Assembly: GCA_030068145.1 (NCBI GenBank) | Contig: JAPJBO010000041.1 | Span: 62,001-126,000, forward strand | Source: Diplonema papillatum | Lineage: Eukaryota; Euglenozoa; Diplonemea; Diplonemida; Diplonemidae | Direction: 5' to 3' | DNA: 64,000 bases | In this document: positions 19,569 through 30,040 of the stretch, piece after piece | Numbering within the stretch: position 1 is the first letter of the stretch | Layout of the letters: each line of letters begins with the position of its first letter | Notes under the pieces: model-generated | Databases searched by the model: none | What the model was told of the DNA's origin: nothing | Seen by the model: the letters and a program-made list of their open reading frames with translations, nothing else | Position numbers and translations under genes: made by a program

Positions 19569-22220
19569 AGACAATACGGGACATCCCCCAACAAGCAAGC
19601 CCCGCTCTCCGCCGGCAGTATCTCCTGCGGAGTCCCGCAGGGAAGAGTCGGCGGGACCTCTTCAGGTTTGGCTGCTCACGAAATCGCGGGGGGTAGGGGT
19701 CGGAAACCCGAACCGGTCTGGAAAAAGGAAAGAAGAACCCGCAAAACGAACGGCAACGAAGGTACACGGCCCCACTTGATATGGCAATTACAAGTTGACT
19801 TCACACGTTCTGTTGATAACATGTACACAAAACACGCATGTTCCGAGTCTGGAGGTTGTGTTAAGTTTTGGAATTGTCGAATTCTGCTCTCGAGCGAGAG
19901 ATTCCGCACATTTATTTACCGTATTTCTGGTGTACGTAAGTAATAGGAGTTTTCCAGATATCCTACGTGTGTGCTTATAGTTCCCTCTTAGGTGATGTGC
20001 ATACCTCTCTGGCACTCCTCAAGACGGTACATGATCCACCCTCATGGATAGTCATACCCACGTTGACTATGGCTATGACGATGTCTTCACCCTCCTAACC
20101 ACCCCCAAACCCTCTTCCAGATGTTGGCGATAACTGTCTTCTCACATGATCGCATGCTATGTCTTTTCACATAGTAGGATGTCAAAAAGGGAGAGGTGGG
20201 TTTGGGTAGAAGGATACGCGAATACTCATCGTCTCACATGTTATGTATGTGCAACCTCACACGTGGGCCGGCGTCTGTACACTCTTTTCTAGCAAACTTG
20301 TTTGGGCACTTTCGGTGCGTCTAGGGGGGTCGAGTGAGGACCTAAAAGGACAAGAGGTATTAGGCGACAAGCTCTGAGTGTTTTGAAAGTCTACTTGCTT
20401 TCGAAGCAAGATTGGAAGGGGACGATTTGGAAACTTAAGGATTCGGAATTGGAAGCTAACACAGGCAATTCCCCCCTCTTCCTTGTTCCCGACCTCGCTT
20501 TTTCGTTAATCGCCCTATCGTACCGAAGAGTCAAGGCCCGAACGAGACCTCCCTGACCACGCGTCGTGAAGGAGAAACCCATCCAGCTGCTGAAGGTCGC
20601 GTTGGAGACTCTGAATATCCGGACCTTCTGGCGAAACCTTCACTTCTGGCAGGTTCTTCTTCTCCAATATTCAAGGGCTGCGGCTCAAACGTTTGTATCA
20701 GAAAAAGCCAAAAAAACGCGAAAGGACGGTGCTACGGCATGATTCGGCAACCGCTGCTAAACGTACCATAAAGTCCAGAAAATCCATGGTGAAGAAAGAA
20801 AACCAAAAATACCGCCACTAAAAGGCATGAAAAGACGCTGACAGTAAATAATGTTGTCGACAACGAAATAATACACCAAAACTACGCAGTTCTTTTAGCG
20901 AGAGGGTTCGGCCCCGAACGAGTTTGCTCACAAATGGGGGGAGGCTTCAATCAATCGTCCTTGGACTTTGTTCCGGCCTTCGTGCAGACCCCATTGCCCT
21001 AGCCTGTCACCAATGTGTCATGTCTTCCTTTTTGCAGCAGATGCTTCGCCTCTCCTTTCGCTCAGCGCGCGCGCGTCAAAAGTCTTCAAGAGTTCAAGAA
21101 CCCTTGCAGATTGGAATAGTCCCTCAAGGCGCGTGGGAGAGAATACGCTTGAGACACCTCGAAAGAGAACCTGGGAATCATGTTGTATGCTACGCTTCGG
21201 TTCATCCAAGTTCGAGACACCTTTTTCCTCCCCCGACCCACGGTCATCTCTCCCTCTCCAGCAGTTTTCTTGTTTGTCTTTTGTGTTGTCTCACTCAGTC
21301 AGGATTCTGTTCCCCAATTTTTTGATTCAAGCGAATTCGCCTCTCGGCTTCCCCGCCCTTTCCATTCGCAGCCGAAAACGCTGTTGAGTGCAAACCAGGG
21401 GGGATGCTGAATGCAAACCGACGTGTAGTGATTCCTGTTTCTATAATACAACGAGCGATTCTGACCTTGACCATTTCTGGTCCTACTTGTCGCAGGTGTT
21501 GCCTCTTACCTGGAGGTTGCTTTCGGTTCATGCAGAAGATTCCCACTACAGACACCCCAGCCCTGCCCAACCTTCCCGAGAAGGTAGTGTACATCAATCA
21601 AACCACCCATCAAAATAGGGCGGGCGATTGCCAAGAGAAGGAGAGCACGCGACATATCGTGTCGACACACGCCTGTCAGGCGGTCTCTCAAAATTTTGAT
21701 TTCGTGGTGGGTTACCCCACTCAACCGCCGACGTGCAGAATGCCTTGTTGTAGGAAGTATCCGACGTGGCCGCCAGTGGAGGACACCTGCAAGCATTCAA
21801 CGAAGACCGTTCACTCGCACATTCATTTGTAAACAAGAACCCGTTTTGTCGAAGACCCAGTGGCCTTAAAATACCGACTATACTTTTACAGAAGAGATAT
21901 CCCTGTGTCGTACAGCTTTTGACCCAAGTTTCCGACCCAAATTCCAGCCCAACTGTACTCAATTTTACTCAGGACTTCTTTTCTCTTATATCCCTAAAGG
22001 TCACCCGGAAACTGAACCCGGGGTTCAAGCGAACTTTCACTCTGAAAGGATGCAATCGCCTCCCGGTGGGCTAGTCGTCTGAAGCAAGGGTTTCTTATGA
22101 GACGGGCCTACGGGCTTTTTTAGGTCCGAAAACCGGCGCCTGAAGCCGCAAGAAGTCTACCAAAAGCGAGCGTCAGTCTAAAATATTCGACACGTGGAAC
22201 CCCTCCCCCACTACGACACT
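19569..22220. other. Long spacer without recognised genes
   Basis: Mixed composition; frames of up to 142 codons overlap on both strands and carry no domain I recognise. A degenerate B-type element (GGTCACCCGGAAACTGAACC, AAGCGAACTTTCACTCTGA) lies at 21999-22048. Confidence 0.5.
21999..22048 (+). repeat. B-type intron-end element
   Basis: GGTCACCCGGAAACTGAACCC, then TTCAAGCGAACTTTCACTCTG. Preceding AAAGG matches other B copies. Confidence 0.75.
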
Positions 22221-23143
22221 CAGGTTCCGCGCTGATGATGGTCCGCCTTATGTGTCCGTGGCTTAAAGGACCGAAATACGGCGCAGACGGGACCCGTGCG
22301 GTGTTGAGCACATACCCATTTCAAGCACGTTCTTGCAATCCCCCCTCATCTTGTAGTTGTATTGTTTCTCCCCCCTCTGACCTCTCCGAGCCAGTTTCTC
22401 GGTGGCATCCCTGAAGGGGGGCATTTCCGAAACAACGCCTGCCCAGGAGAAGTCTAAACGAAATCAAACAAAAGTCTTAGTTTTAAGGAGCCCGTCCCCC
22501 AGAAGTATTTCTCCACTCTCATTGATCCGTGGCTTAAAGGACCGAAACACGGCGCAGACGGGACCAGTGCGGTGTTGAGCACATACCCATTCCAAGCGCG
22601 TTCTTGCAATCCCTCCATTCCAGTAGGGTACTTTGCGTAACGCGACTTGCTGCCCTCAGCACGCAGGATTACTACCTCGCACTCTTTCTCTTTTTGGTAC
22701 TTCAACCGTTGGTGTTGCACACGGCAGCCCCATGACCACTGTGCTCTGCGGAGTTTACTTCGCACATTGCCACCGTAAAAAGAAGACAAGTCAGTGCTGC
22801 CTAGCGAGTCGCAGTCACAATCAGGGCGAGTGCCCTGAGCTTTTAACTGATTGCTCAGACACGGTTGTAGGGGCCTTCTCCCCGTGACGGATTCGCCTGT
22901 GCTCTAGTAGCACGGGTGGTCCTTGCTGTGACGAGCTACGAACAGCCGCCTGACAAACCAGACTCACACCGCCGTCCTGTCTGCAGACAGTCAGGTTCCG
23001 CGCTGATGATGGCCCGTCTTATGTGTCCGTGGCTTAAAGGGCCGAAGCACGGCGCAGACGGGACCAGTGCGGTGTTGAGCGCATACCCATTCCAAGCACG
23101 TTCTTGCAAACCTCCAGAAGTACTACTCCACTCTCATTGATCA
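22221..23143 (+). repeat. Three local copies of a ~120-bp repeat (R6)
   Basis: Copies at about 22221-22345, 22498-22618 and 22991-23143 share GTTCCGCGCTGATGATGG (first and third), TCCGTGGCTTAAAGG, GGCGCAGACGGGAC, GCGGTGTTGAGC and AAGCRCGTTCTTGCAA; the second and third also share AGAAGTA and CTCCACTCTCATTGATC. Non-coding. Confidence 0.85.
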
Positions 23144-24194
23144 GTTGATGCTGTTGCCCGCTGTGTCGTCAATCAGCCCTTGAACAAGAACCCAAACTCA
23201 GGATATGTTCCTGCCTGCCGATTGAAACCCAAACTGCTGGCGGGAATAGGTCCCCCGGAGGCTCTAAAATCCCCGGTCAAACGAGCTTTCACATGTAGAA
23301 CAGACAAGAAAACGAAAATGAAGGGTACGCTTTCAGGAGCCTAGCGATAAGGCAGCCGAGTGGGCAACCTGGCTGAAGCATGAGTTAAAGTCTAGCCCGA
23401 TACAGTAAAGCTTTCCCCCCCACACCTCACACTGTCACACCACACACAAAGCTGAACCCCAGGCACAAAACGTCGACGCCAACTTTGACTGAAAGCCACT
23501 GTTACATCAATGTAACCGGCGAAATCTCACTGAAAACCACTGTTACATCAATGTAACGGGCCAACTTTGACTGAAAACCACTGCCAAACGCTCGTCGAAA
23601 GGGACCTCTGCGGAGTCGGAGTCGAAGCCTGGCAAAGTGTCGCGCTCACAGGCACAAGAAGAACACCCCATCGTCAATACCACCCCACGGCTATGACACG
23701 CATTGTACACTACGACGGGCGCCGTCGCAAGAGCAACCATGCCACAGCCGCGTACTCTCACAGGTGAGACGAGAGGGCAGGGTTCACTTCTCAAAAGACA
23801 AACCCACTGGTTGTGGCCCTGCCCTTGTCAAGGCGCGTCCTGTGTGTACGACGTAAATCGTAGGGTGGGCGAGTCTGACACCTGCGGGTGGGGGGGCAGG
23901 GATTATCCTGCAGGGTTCATGCATGGTTAAAAAAAAGGTTTCTTAACCACGGGAGTTTCTGGTGAAAACCTTTTGTGCTTGCAAGGCCAGTGTCACGGAG
24001 GCTAGAGGACCCACAGGTGGGGTCTACAGCAAAGTGGCGAAGCAGCAACACGCCCACGAAGGTCGCATACCAGGATCACAGGCCATTCAAAAAAGCGCGC
24101 GCAACGTGGAAAAAAAGAATCTTGCCGGCCATGCTACAGACTTTTTTAACCATGATTTTCCCGAATTTCGGGGAAGGAAATTCACTTTGGAAAA
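23144..24194. other. Spacer with a short palindromic tandem
   Basis: At about 23490-23585 the unit CTGAAARCCACTGTTACATC is repeated two to three times; its GTTACATCAATGTAAC core is a near-palindrome. A degenerate B-like fragment lies at about 23268. No gene. Confidence 0.55.
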
Positions 24195-24240
24195 GGCCAC
24201 GCGGAGACTTTGAAATACCGTGCTCTCACGCGAATTCTAG
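24195..24240 (+). repeat. Degenerate B-type intron-end element
   Basis: GGCCACGCGGAGACTTTGAA, TACCGTGCTCTCACGCGAA, then TTCTAG. Confidence 0.55.
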
Positions 24241-24570
24241 CTTTGCGGCCCGCCGTGAGTTAACGTATGTGAATAGTGGCAAACACCACCCCCAACGAAC
24301 AACAACGGAATCCCAGGAGGGGAGCCGAGGGGGTGGCGCCCGAAGAGCGCGGAACTTAGCTTCGCCCAGGACTTTACCACCCTGCCGGGAAAGTACGAGT
24401 GCAGGACTGTCCCCGTACTCGGTGGGTCGGAGGGGGTTCGGGGGGGGTGTCCCCCCCCCCCCCGCGTACGAGCGCAGAACTTAGCTTCACCCTGAATTGT
24501 ACGGTGGTAAGGTACCCCTCACCTTCACCTTTGAATACGCTGTGCACGAAGGATGTTCCTGTTGTTGAAA

Positions 24571-24620
24571 GGTCGTCCAGAGACTCGAAAACCGAAGTTT
24601 CAAGCGGACTTGCACTCTGA
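24571..24620 (+). repeat. B-type intron-end element
   Basis: GGTCGTCCAGAGACTCGAAA, ACCGAAGTTTCAAGCGGAC, TTGCACTCTGAAG. Confidence 0.7.
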
Positions 24621-24639
24621 AGAAAGAAGAAAAGAAAAA

Positions 24640-24915
24640 GAAAAAGAAAAAGGCCGCTCCAGGAACGTGGCGGTCAACCACAGCTTGCAAAGCTTGAGTC
24701 GGAGGCAGCACGGTGCCACAACCCCGTCCGCTCTGCCCTGTGGCTGACCGTCTCGACGAGCTTGTATTCAGCGCAAGCGCCAAGCCCCAAGGTGCGCCAC
24801 GCCTTGGTGCTTTAGTTTGGGAAATCGGTAGCCACTTGACCCGTAGGCCCGTGGCTCTGCAGTACCGCCGAACACGTGAAGCTTGGCTCCCGTGTAGCAG
24901 GCTTTCCCTGGTACC
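24640..24915 (-). repeat. Dispersed repeat R2, copy 1
   Basis: Reverse complement of about 38877-39158 and, in part, of 35888-36057. Shared blocks: CTGACCGTCTCGACGAG, GCGCAAGCGCCAAGCC, ACTTGACCCGTAGGCCCGTG, AACCACAGCTTGCAAAGC. Confidence 0.85.
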
Positions 24916-25889
24916 TTGCACTCTGAAAAATAATAATGTGCAAGGGAGTATACGGCACGGCGTCAATCAGACGCCTAAAAGATGACCCTGTACCAGAAAG
25001 AATAATTCTGCAAAAACACGCAGGGAAAAGAACAGCTTGCTTCAGTAGGTAAGAAAGCAATGAGCCGAACCGGAAGGGTGTTCGACCCATATTTCCAGCG
25101 AAAGTGGCGACCTTGGCCTGGAAGCAAGTTGCACATCACCCACCAAACAGTAACCCCCCTACAAAAGAAACCCTTTACTGGCTTTTCGCCTCCTGCCTCT
25201 CGCCACCTTTGTGTTTTCTTTTTTATTTTGGCGTGGCCATTCTGCCCAAGTCTGCGTTTTTTTGTGTCTAACAAACGCAATTTGTCAAGAACAAAACAGA
25301 TCGATGGCAGCGTACTATCCTCACTCCCGTTAGATGAACAAAACAGGTTTGAAGGAAGTGCGCACAAACAAAGAGGTTGCCTGCCCCCCTCCTCGAGAAC
25401 AGCCCTGTTGTCAAAGACTGGGCGCGCTGTTGTTCGTGCGTGCCGGTTGATCAATTTTCCACGTGGTTTTTGCGAGGTTGGCGGTTTCTGATCAACGCTG
25501 CCAAGATGATTTACGGGGCCAGGATGGGCCCTGGACAGTTGGGCAGGCTTGGGCGTATAGCCACAGTAGTTTTTTTTTTCTTCTTCGTTTCCTCTCTCCC
25601 ACCCGCCTCTCCCTCTCTCTCTCTCTCACTTGTCCAGAATTGTGTGTTCAGACTGGCACGCAAAGGCGGCATTTCGACGCCGGTTTGACGGAACCCGAAA
25701 GCCAATCAACGCAACGAAAAAACAGGCAGCGCCCGCAGAATGTCGGTTGGTTCTGTGTTCCTCCCTTTTATTCTCTTCGGTTGCTCCGCTCAGGGCGGGA
25801 TAGTGATGGGACCTAGTGCAGAGAGAAATAGCCTCGACATGTACTTAGTACGTTAGAAGCAATGGATGATATCTAAACCTGTCAATGAA
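24916..25889. other. Spacer
   Basis: Pyrimidine tract (CTCTCT) at about 25605-25630. No recognised gene; frames of up to 159 codons look like chance. Confidence 0.45.
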
Positions 25890-25988
25890 CACAATTGATG
25901 GACAAGTCTGGTGCCAGCACCCGCGGTAATTCCAGCACCAATGGCGTAAATTAATGCTGCTGCTGTTAAAAAGCTCGGAGTTGGATCC
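25890..25988 (+). pseudogene. SSU (18S-like) rRNA fragment, 530-loop region
   Basis: The sequence from ACAATTGATGGACAAGTCTGG through TGGTGCCAGCACCCGCGG, TAATTCCAGCACCAATGGCG and TTAAAAAGCTCGGAGTTGGA follows the universally conserved 18S helix 18 region. The canonical GCAGCCGCGG reads GCACCCGCGG here, a change inside a normally invariant loop. Only about 100 nt are recognisable and flanks do not continue as rRNA, so this is a pseudogene fragment. Confidence 0.85.
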
Positions 25989-26019
25989 AGAGCTCAGGTT
26001 GCAAGGTGGACCTAGTAGT

Positions 26020-26450
26020 ACGGTGACAGCTTCAGGGTTACAACGCAAGTATTCTGTGGGCGACCAACCCGCAGTGGGCCACCTTTTTTAACGCGTTGCC
26101 TTTCTTTTCAAGTGAAACTTCACTCCAGAAAAACCAGCCCCAAGAAGCCCTACTGCCGAAAGACAGCCGGAGAAACTCTTAAAACCCAGCGAACGTTCAA
26201 AAAGCAGGTCTAGAAACGGTTGCTCCTCTAGGCCGGTCCGTTCCCTTGTGATAGTCAGTGGTATATCGTTCAAGACAACTCCAGGCAGTTATACACAACT
26301 CAGGACGGGATAGTGATGGACCTGGTAGTGAACCGTAGTGTACCGTGGTTCACGGTGACAGCTTTGAGGGTTACAACGCAAGTAATCTGTGGGCTACCAG
26401 CCCGCATTAGCCACCCAGGGGGCCACCTTTTTTGACGCGTTGCCCTCACC
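26020..26450 (+). repeat. Duplicated block beside the rRNA fragment
   Basis: ACGGTGACAGCTTYRGGGTT through ACAACGCAAG and CCACCTTTTTTRACGCGTTG occurs at about 26020-26098 and 26356-26445. GATGGACCTGGTAGTGAACC...ACCGTGGTTCACGG near 26310 resembles 48408-48455 and distantly an SSU segment; that last point is weak. Confidence 0.5.
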
Positions 26451-26639
26451 GTGAAAAGGCGATTGCTACAGTTCCAGGTCAAGTGGGCACCGGCCCCTCG
26501 CGTCAGTAGCAATGGATGCGTACGAGGGTGGGAGGGCTGCTGTTCAGCGAAGCAGGGGCAACCCGCCGAAAGGTGGGGTTGAGAAGGTACATGCCGATAC
26601 TCTACCTACGTGAAACTACCAAGACCTCCCTGTTGCCAA

Positions 26640-28102
26640 AACCCGGAGTTTCAAGTGAAACTTCACTCTAGAAAAACAGCCCCAAGAAGCCCTAGACAGC
26701 CGGAGAAACTCTTAAAACCCAGCGAACGTTCAAAGAGCGGGTCTAAACCCCCGGAATTTCAAGCGAACTTTAACTGTAAAAAAACCGGCCCAAATGTTAG
26801 TCTTGACGTTGGTGAGTGTTTCATGCAGTACGCCGCCAACCACTCTTTCTTAGTACCTACAAATGCATAGTTAGCAAAAGGAAAGGCAGGGTGGTGGGCT
26901 TATGACGATGCATGCCGACCATTCAGCCCTGGTGGAGCTGTGTATTGTGGGGCCCCGCGGCGTGCCCGTGGGCTGTGGGCGGGCTCCCGCGTACGCGGCT
27001 GGGGCTGCTGTCGAGCGACGCCCTTAAGAACACACAGCGTTTCCAGGACACCCCCCTATCGCCGGCAACCAGCCGGAGAGTCTCTTAAAACCCCCGCGTT
27101 TCAAGCGAAACGTTTCAAAAAGCAGGTCTAGAAACCCTGGAGTTTCCAGCGAACCATCACTCTATTAAAAGAACACTTAAAAACCAGCCCCAAAAAGCAG
27201 TGTAGACAACTGAAATTTGAAGCGAACTTGCTTTAGCGAGTTTCATGTAGTGTCACCGCCAATTACTTATTCTTAGTACCTACAAATGCATAGTTAGCAA
27301 CAGGAAAGGCAGGGTGGTGGGCTTGGGACGATGCATGCCGACCAGTCAGCCCTGGTGAAGCTGTGTATTGTGGGGCCCCGCGGCGTGCCCGGGGCTGTGG
27401 GCGGGCTGCCGCGTACGCGGCTGGGGCTGCTGTCGAGCGACGCCCTTAAGAACACACAGCGTTTCCAGGACACCCTCCTATCGCCGGCAACCAGCCGGAG
27501 AGTCTCTTAAACCCCCGCGTTTCAAGCGAAACGTTTCAAAAAGCAGGTCTAGAAACCCTGGAGTTTCCAGCGAACCATCACTCTATTAAAAGAACACTCA
27601 AAAACCAGCCCCAGAAAGCAGTGTAGACACCTGAAATTTGAAGCGAACTTGCTTTAGCGAGTTTCATGTAGTGTCGCCGCCAACTATTATTCTTAGTACC
27701 TACCTGTGCTTAGTTAGCAACAGGAAAGGCAGGGTGGTGGGCTTGGGACGATGCATGCCGACCAGTCAGCCCTGGTGAAGCTGTGTATTGTGGGGCCCCG
27801 CGGCGTGCCCGTGGGCTGTGGGCGGGCTGCCGCGTACGAGGTGGAGGGGCGGCTGGGGCTGCTGTCGAGCGACGCTCTTAAGAACACGTAGCGTTTCCAG
27901 ACACCCCTATTGCCGGAAGCCAGCCGTAGAGACTCTTAAAACCCCCGCGTTTCTTTAAGCCCCCAGAAGGAGGTCTACAAACTTTGAAAATTTGAAGCGA
28001 ACTTGCTTTAGCGAGTTTCATGCAGTACACCGCTATAACTACTTATTCTTAGTACCTACAAATGCACTGTTAGCAACAGGAAAGGCAGGGTGGTGTGGGA
28101 CG
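26640..28102 (+). pseudogene. Three decayed upstream copies of the polyQ gene's 5' end
   Basis: Copies of the start region (ACGATGCATGCCGACCA) have ATGs at 26908, 27331 and 27751, about 420 bp apart. Each keeps the ~80 bp upstream block and the first ~25 codons, then jumps by deletion to the ACACAGCGTTTCCAGGACAC segment and loses the frame. They are shorter and more diverged than the copies at 28103 and 28735. Confidence 0.75.
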
Positions 28103-28570
28103 ATGCATGCCGACCAGTCAGCCCTGGTGGAGCTGTGTATTGTGGGGCCGCGCGGCGTGCCCGTGGGCTGTGGGCGGGCTGCCGCGTACGAGGTGGAGGG
28201 GCGGCTGGGGCTGCTGTCGAGCGAAGCGCGCGAGCGGCGCGTCCTGTGCACCCTGCGCGAGAAGGGCGCCGCCGCGTGGAGGGGCGCGCAGCCCGCTCCG
28301 AACGGCGGGCTCGAAGGGACAGGCTCCGCCCGCGGCCGCAGGCCGGTCCTGCCGCGGCTGCCCGCCGCCACCTCGCCCGGGAAGGTGACGGCCGGCGCCG
28401 CCGGGTTCTCCCCGACCCAGCGCGTCGCCCGCCGCGAGCTCTCCGACCGCTTTGTATTGGAGAGCACCACCAGGACCACCAGGCCCCGTCATGGAAGGAG
28501 CGTACCGATGCCAACACGCTGCGTTCCCAGGACACCCGTATTGCCGGAAGCCAGCCGGAGAGACTCTTAA
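28103..28570 (+). pseudogene. Fourth upstream copy of the polyQ gene's first segment
   Basis: Starts MHADQSALVELCIVGPRGVP and stays in frame for 155 codons through RRELSDRFVLES, then diverges (TTRTTRPRHGRS) and stops at 28570. The next copies begin 632 and 1,264 bp downstream. It could encode a short truncated protein but looks like a tandem relic. Confidence 0.7.
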
Positions 28571-28734
28571 AACCCCCGCGTTTCTTTAAGCCCCCAAAAG
28601 CAGGTCTACAAACTTTGAAGAATTTGAAGCGAACTTGCTTTAGCGAGTTTCATGCAGCACACTGCTATATCCACTTATTCTTAGTACCTACAAATGCACT
28701 GTTAGCAACAGGAAAGGCAGGGTGGTGTGGGACG

Positions 28735-29202
28735 ATGCATGCCGACCAGTCAGCCCTGGTGGAGCTGTGTATTGTGGGGCCGCGCGGCGTGCCCGTGGGC
28801 TGCGGGCGGGCTGCCGCGTACGAGGTGGAGGGGCGGCTGGGGCTGCTGTCGAGCGAAGCGCGCGAGCGGCGCGTCCTGTGCACCCTGCGCGAGAAGGGCG
28901 CCGCCGCGCGGAGGGGCGCGCAGCCCGCTCCGAACGGCGGGCTCGAAGGGACAGGCTCCGCCCGCGGCCGCAGGCCGGTCCTGCCGCGGCTGCCCGCCGC
29001 CGGCTCGCCCGGGAAGGTGACGGCCGGCACCGCCGGGTTCTCCCCGACCCAGCGCGTCGCCCGCCGCGAGCTCTCCGACCGCTTTGTATTGGAGAGCACC
29101 ACCAGGACCACCAGGCCCCGTCATGGAAGGAGCGTACCGATGCCAACACGCTGCGTTCCCAGGACACCCGTATTGCCGGAAGCCAGCCGGAGAGACTCTT
29201 AA
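28735..29202 (+). pseudogene. Fifth upstream copy of the polyQ gene's first segment
   Basis: Nearly identical to the copy at 28103 and to the first ~120 codons of the intact frame at 29367, exactly 632 bp from each. Ends after RRDS at 29202. The near identity indicates recent duplication. Confidence 0.7.
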
Positions 29203-29366
29203 AACCCCCGCGTTTCTTTACGCCCCCAAAAGCAGGTCTACAAACTTTGAAGAATTTGAAGCGAACTTGCTTTAGCGAGTTTCATGCAGTACACTGCTAT
29301 AACCACTTATTCTTAGTACCTACAAATGCACTGTTAGCAACAGGAAAGGCAGGGTGGTGTGGGACG

Positions 29367-29999
29367 ATGCATGCCGACCAGTCAGCCCTGGTGGAGCTGT
29401 GTATTGTGGGGCCGCGCGGCGTGCCCGTGGGCTGCGGGCGGGCTGCCGCGTACGAGGTGGAGGGGCGGCTGGGGCTGCTGTCGAGCGAAGCGCGCGAGCG
29501 GCGCGTCCTGTGCACCCTGCGCGAGAAGGGCGCCGCCGCGCGGAGGGGCGCGCAGCCCGCTCCGAACGGCGGGCTCGAAGGGACAGGCCCCGCCCGCGGC
29601 CGCAGGCCGGTCCTGCCGCGGCTGCCCGCCGCCGACTCACCCGGGAAGGTGACGGCCGGCGCCGCCGGGTTCTCCCCGACCCAGCGCGTCGCCCGCCGCG
29701 AGCTCTCCGACCGCTTTGTATTGGAGAGCGACGCTCTCGCGGCGTACTCGGCTCTCGCCGAGCAGCACCGGGCCCGCACAGGGTCGGCCGCGCGGCCCCT
29801 GGCCCTGAAGGCCCTTCCGCCGTTCTTCCCGCGCGGCCCGGCGAAAAACAGCCCGCAGCGGCGACGACGGCGGCTGGAGCCGGAAAAGCAGGAACAACGA
29901 CTGCCGCGGCAGGAGCAACGGGTGCTGCAGGAACAGCAGGAAGGAGAGCGACAGCAGCGGCAGCAGCAGCAGCAGCAGCGACGAGAGCAACAAACGCAA

Positions 30000-30040
<41 letters not shown>

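Noticed and set aside
26300-26380. Second SSU rRNA fragment
   Set aside because: Resemblance to the CTACCATGG..ACGGGTAACGG region is loose, and the order relative to the 530 loop would be scrambled; kept only as a note on the duplicated block.
28103-29202. Three complete tandem paralogous genes
   Set aside because: Only the copy at 29367 continues past RFVLES in frame; the others stop within about 30 codons of that point.
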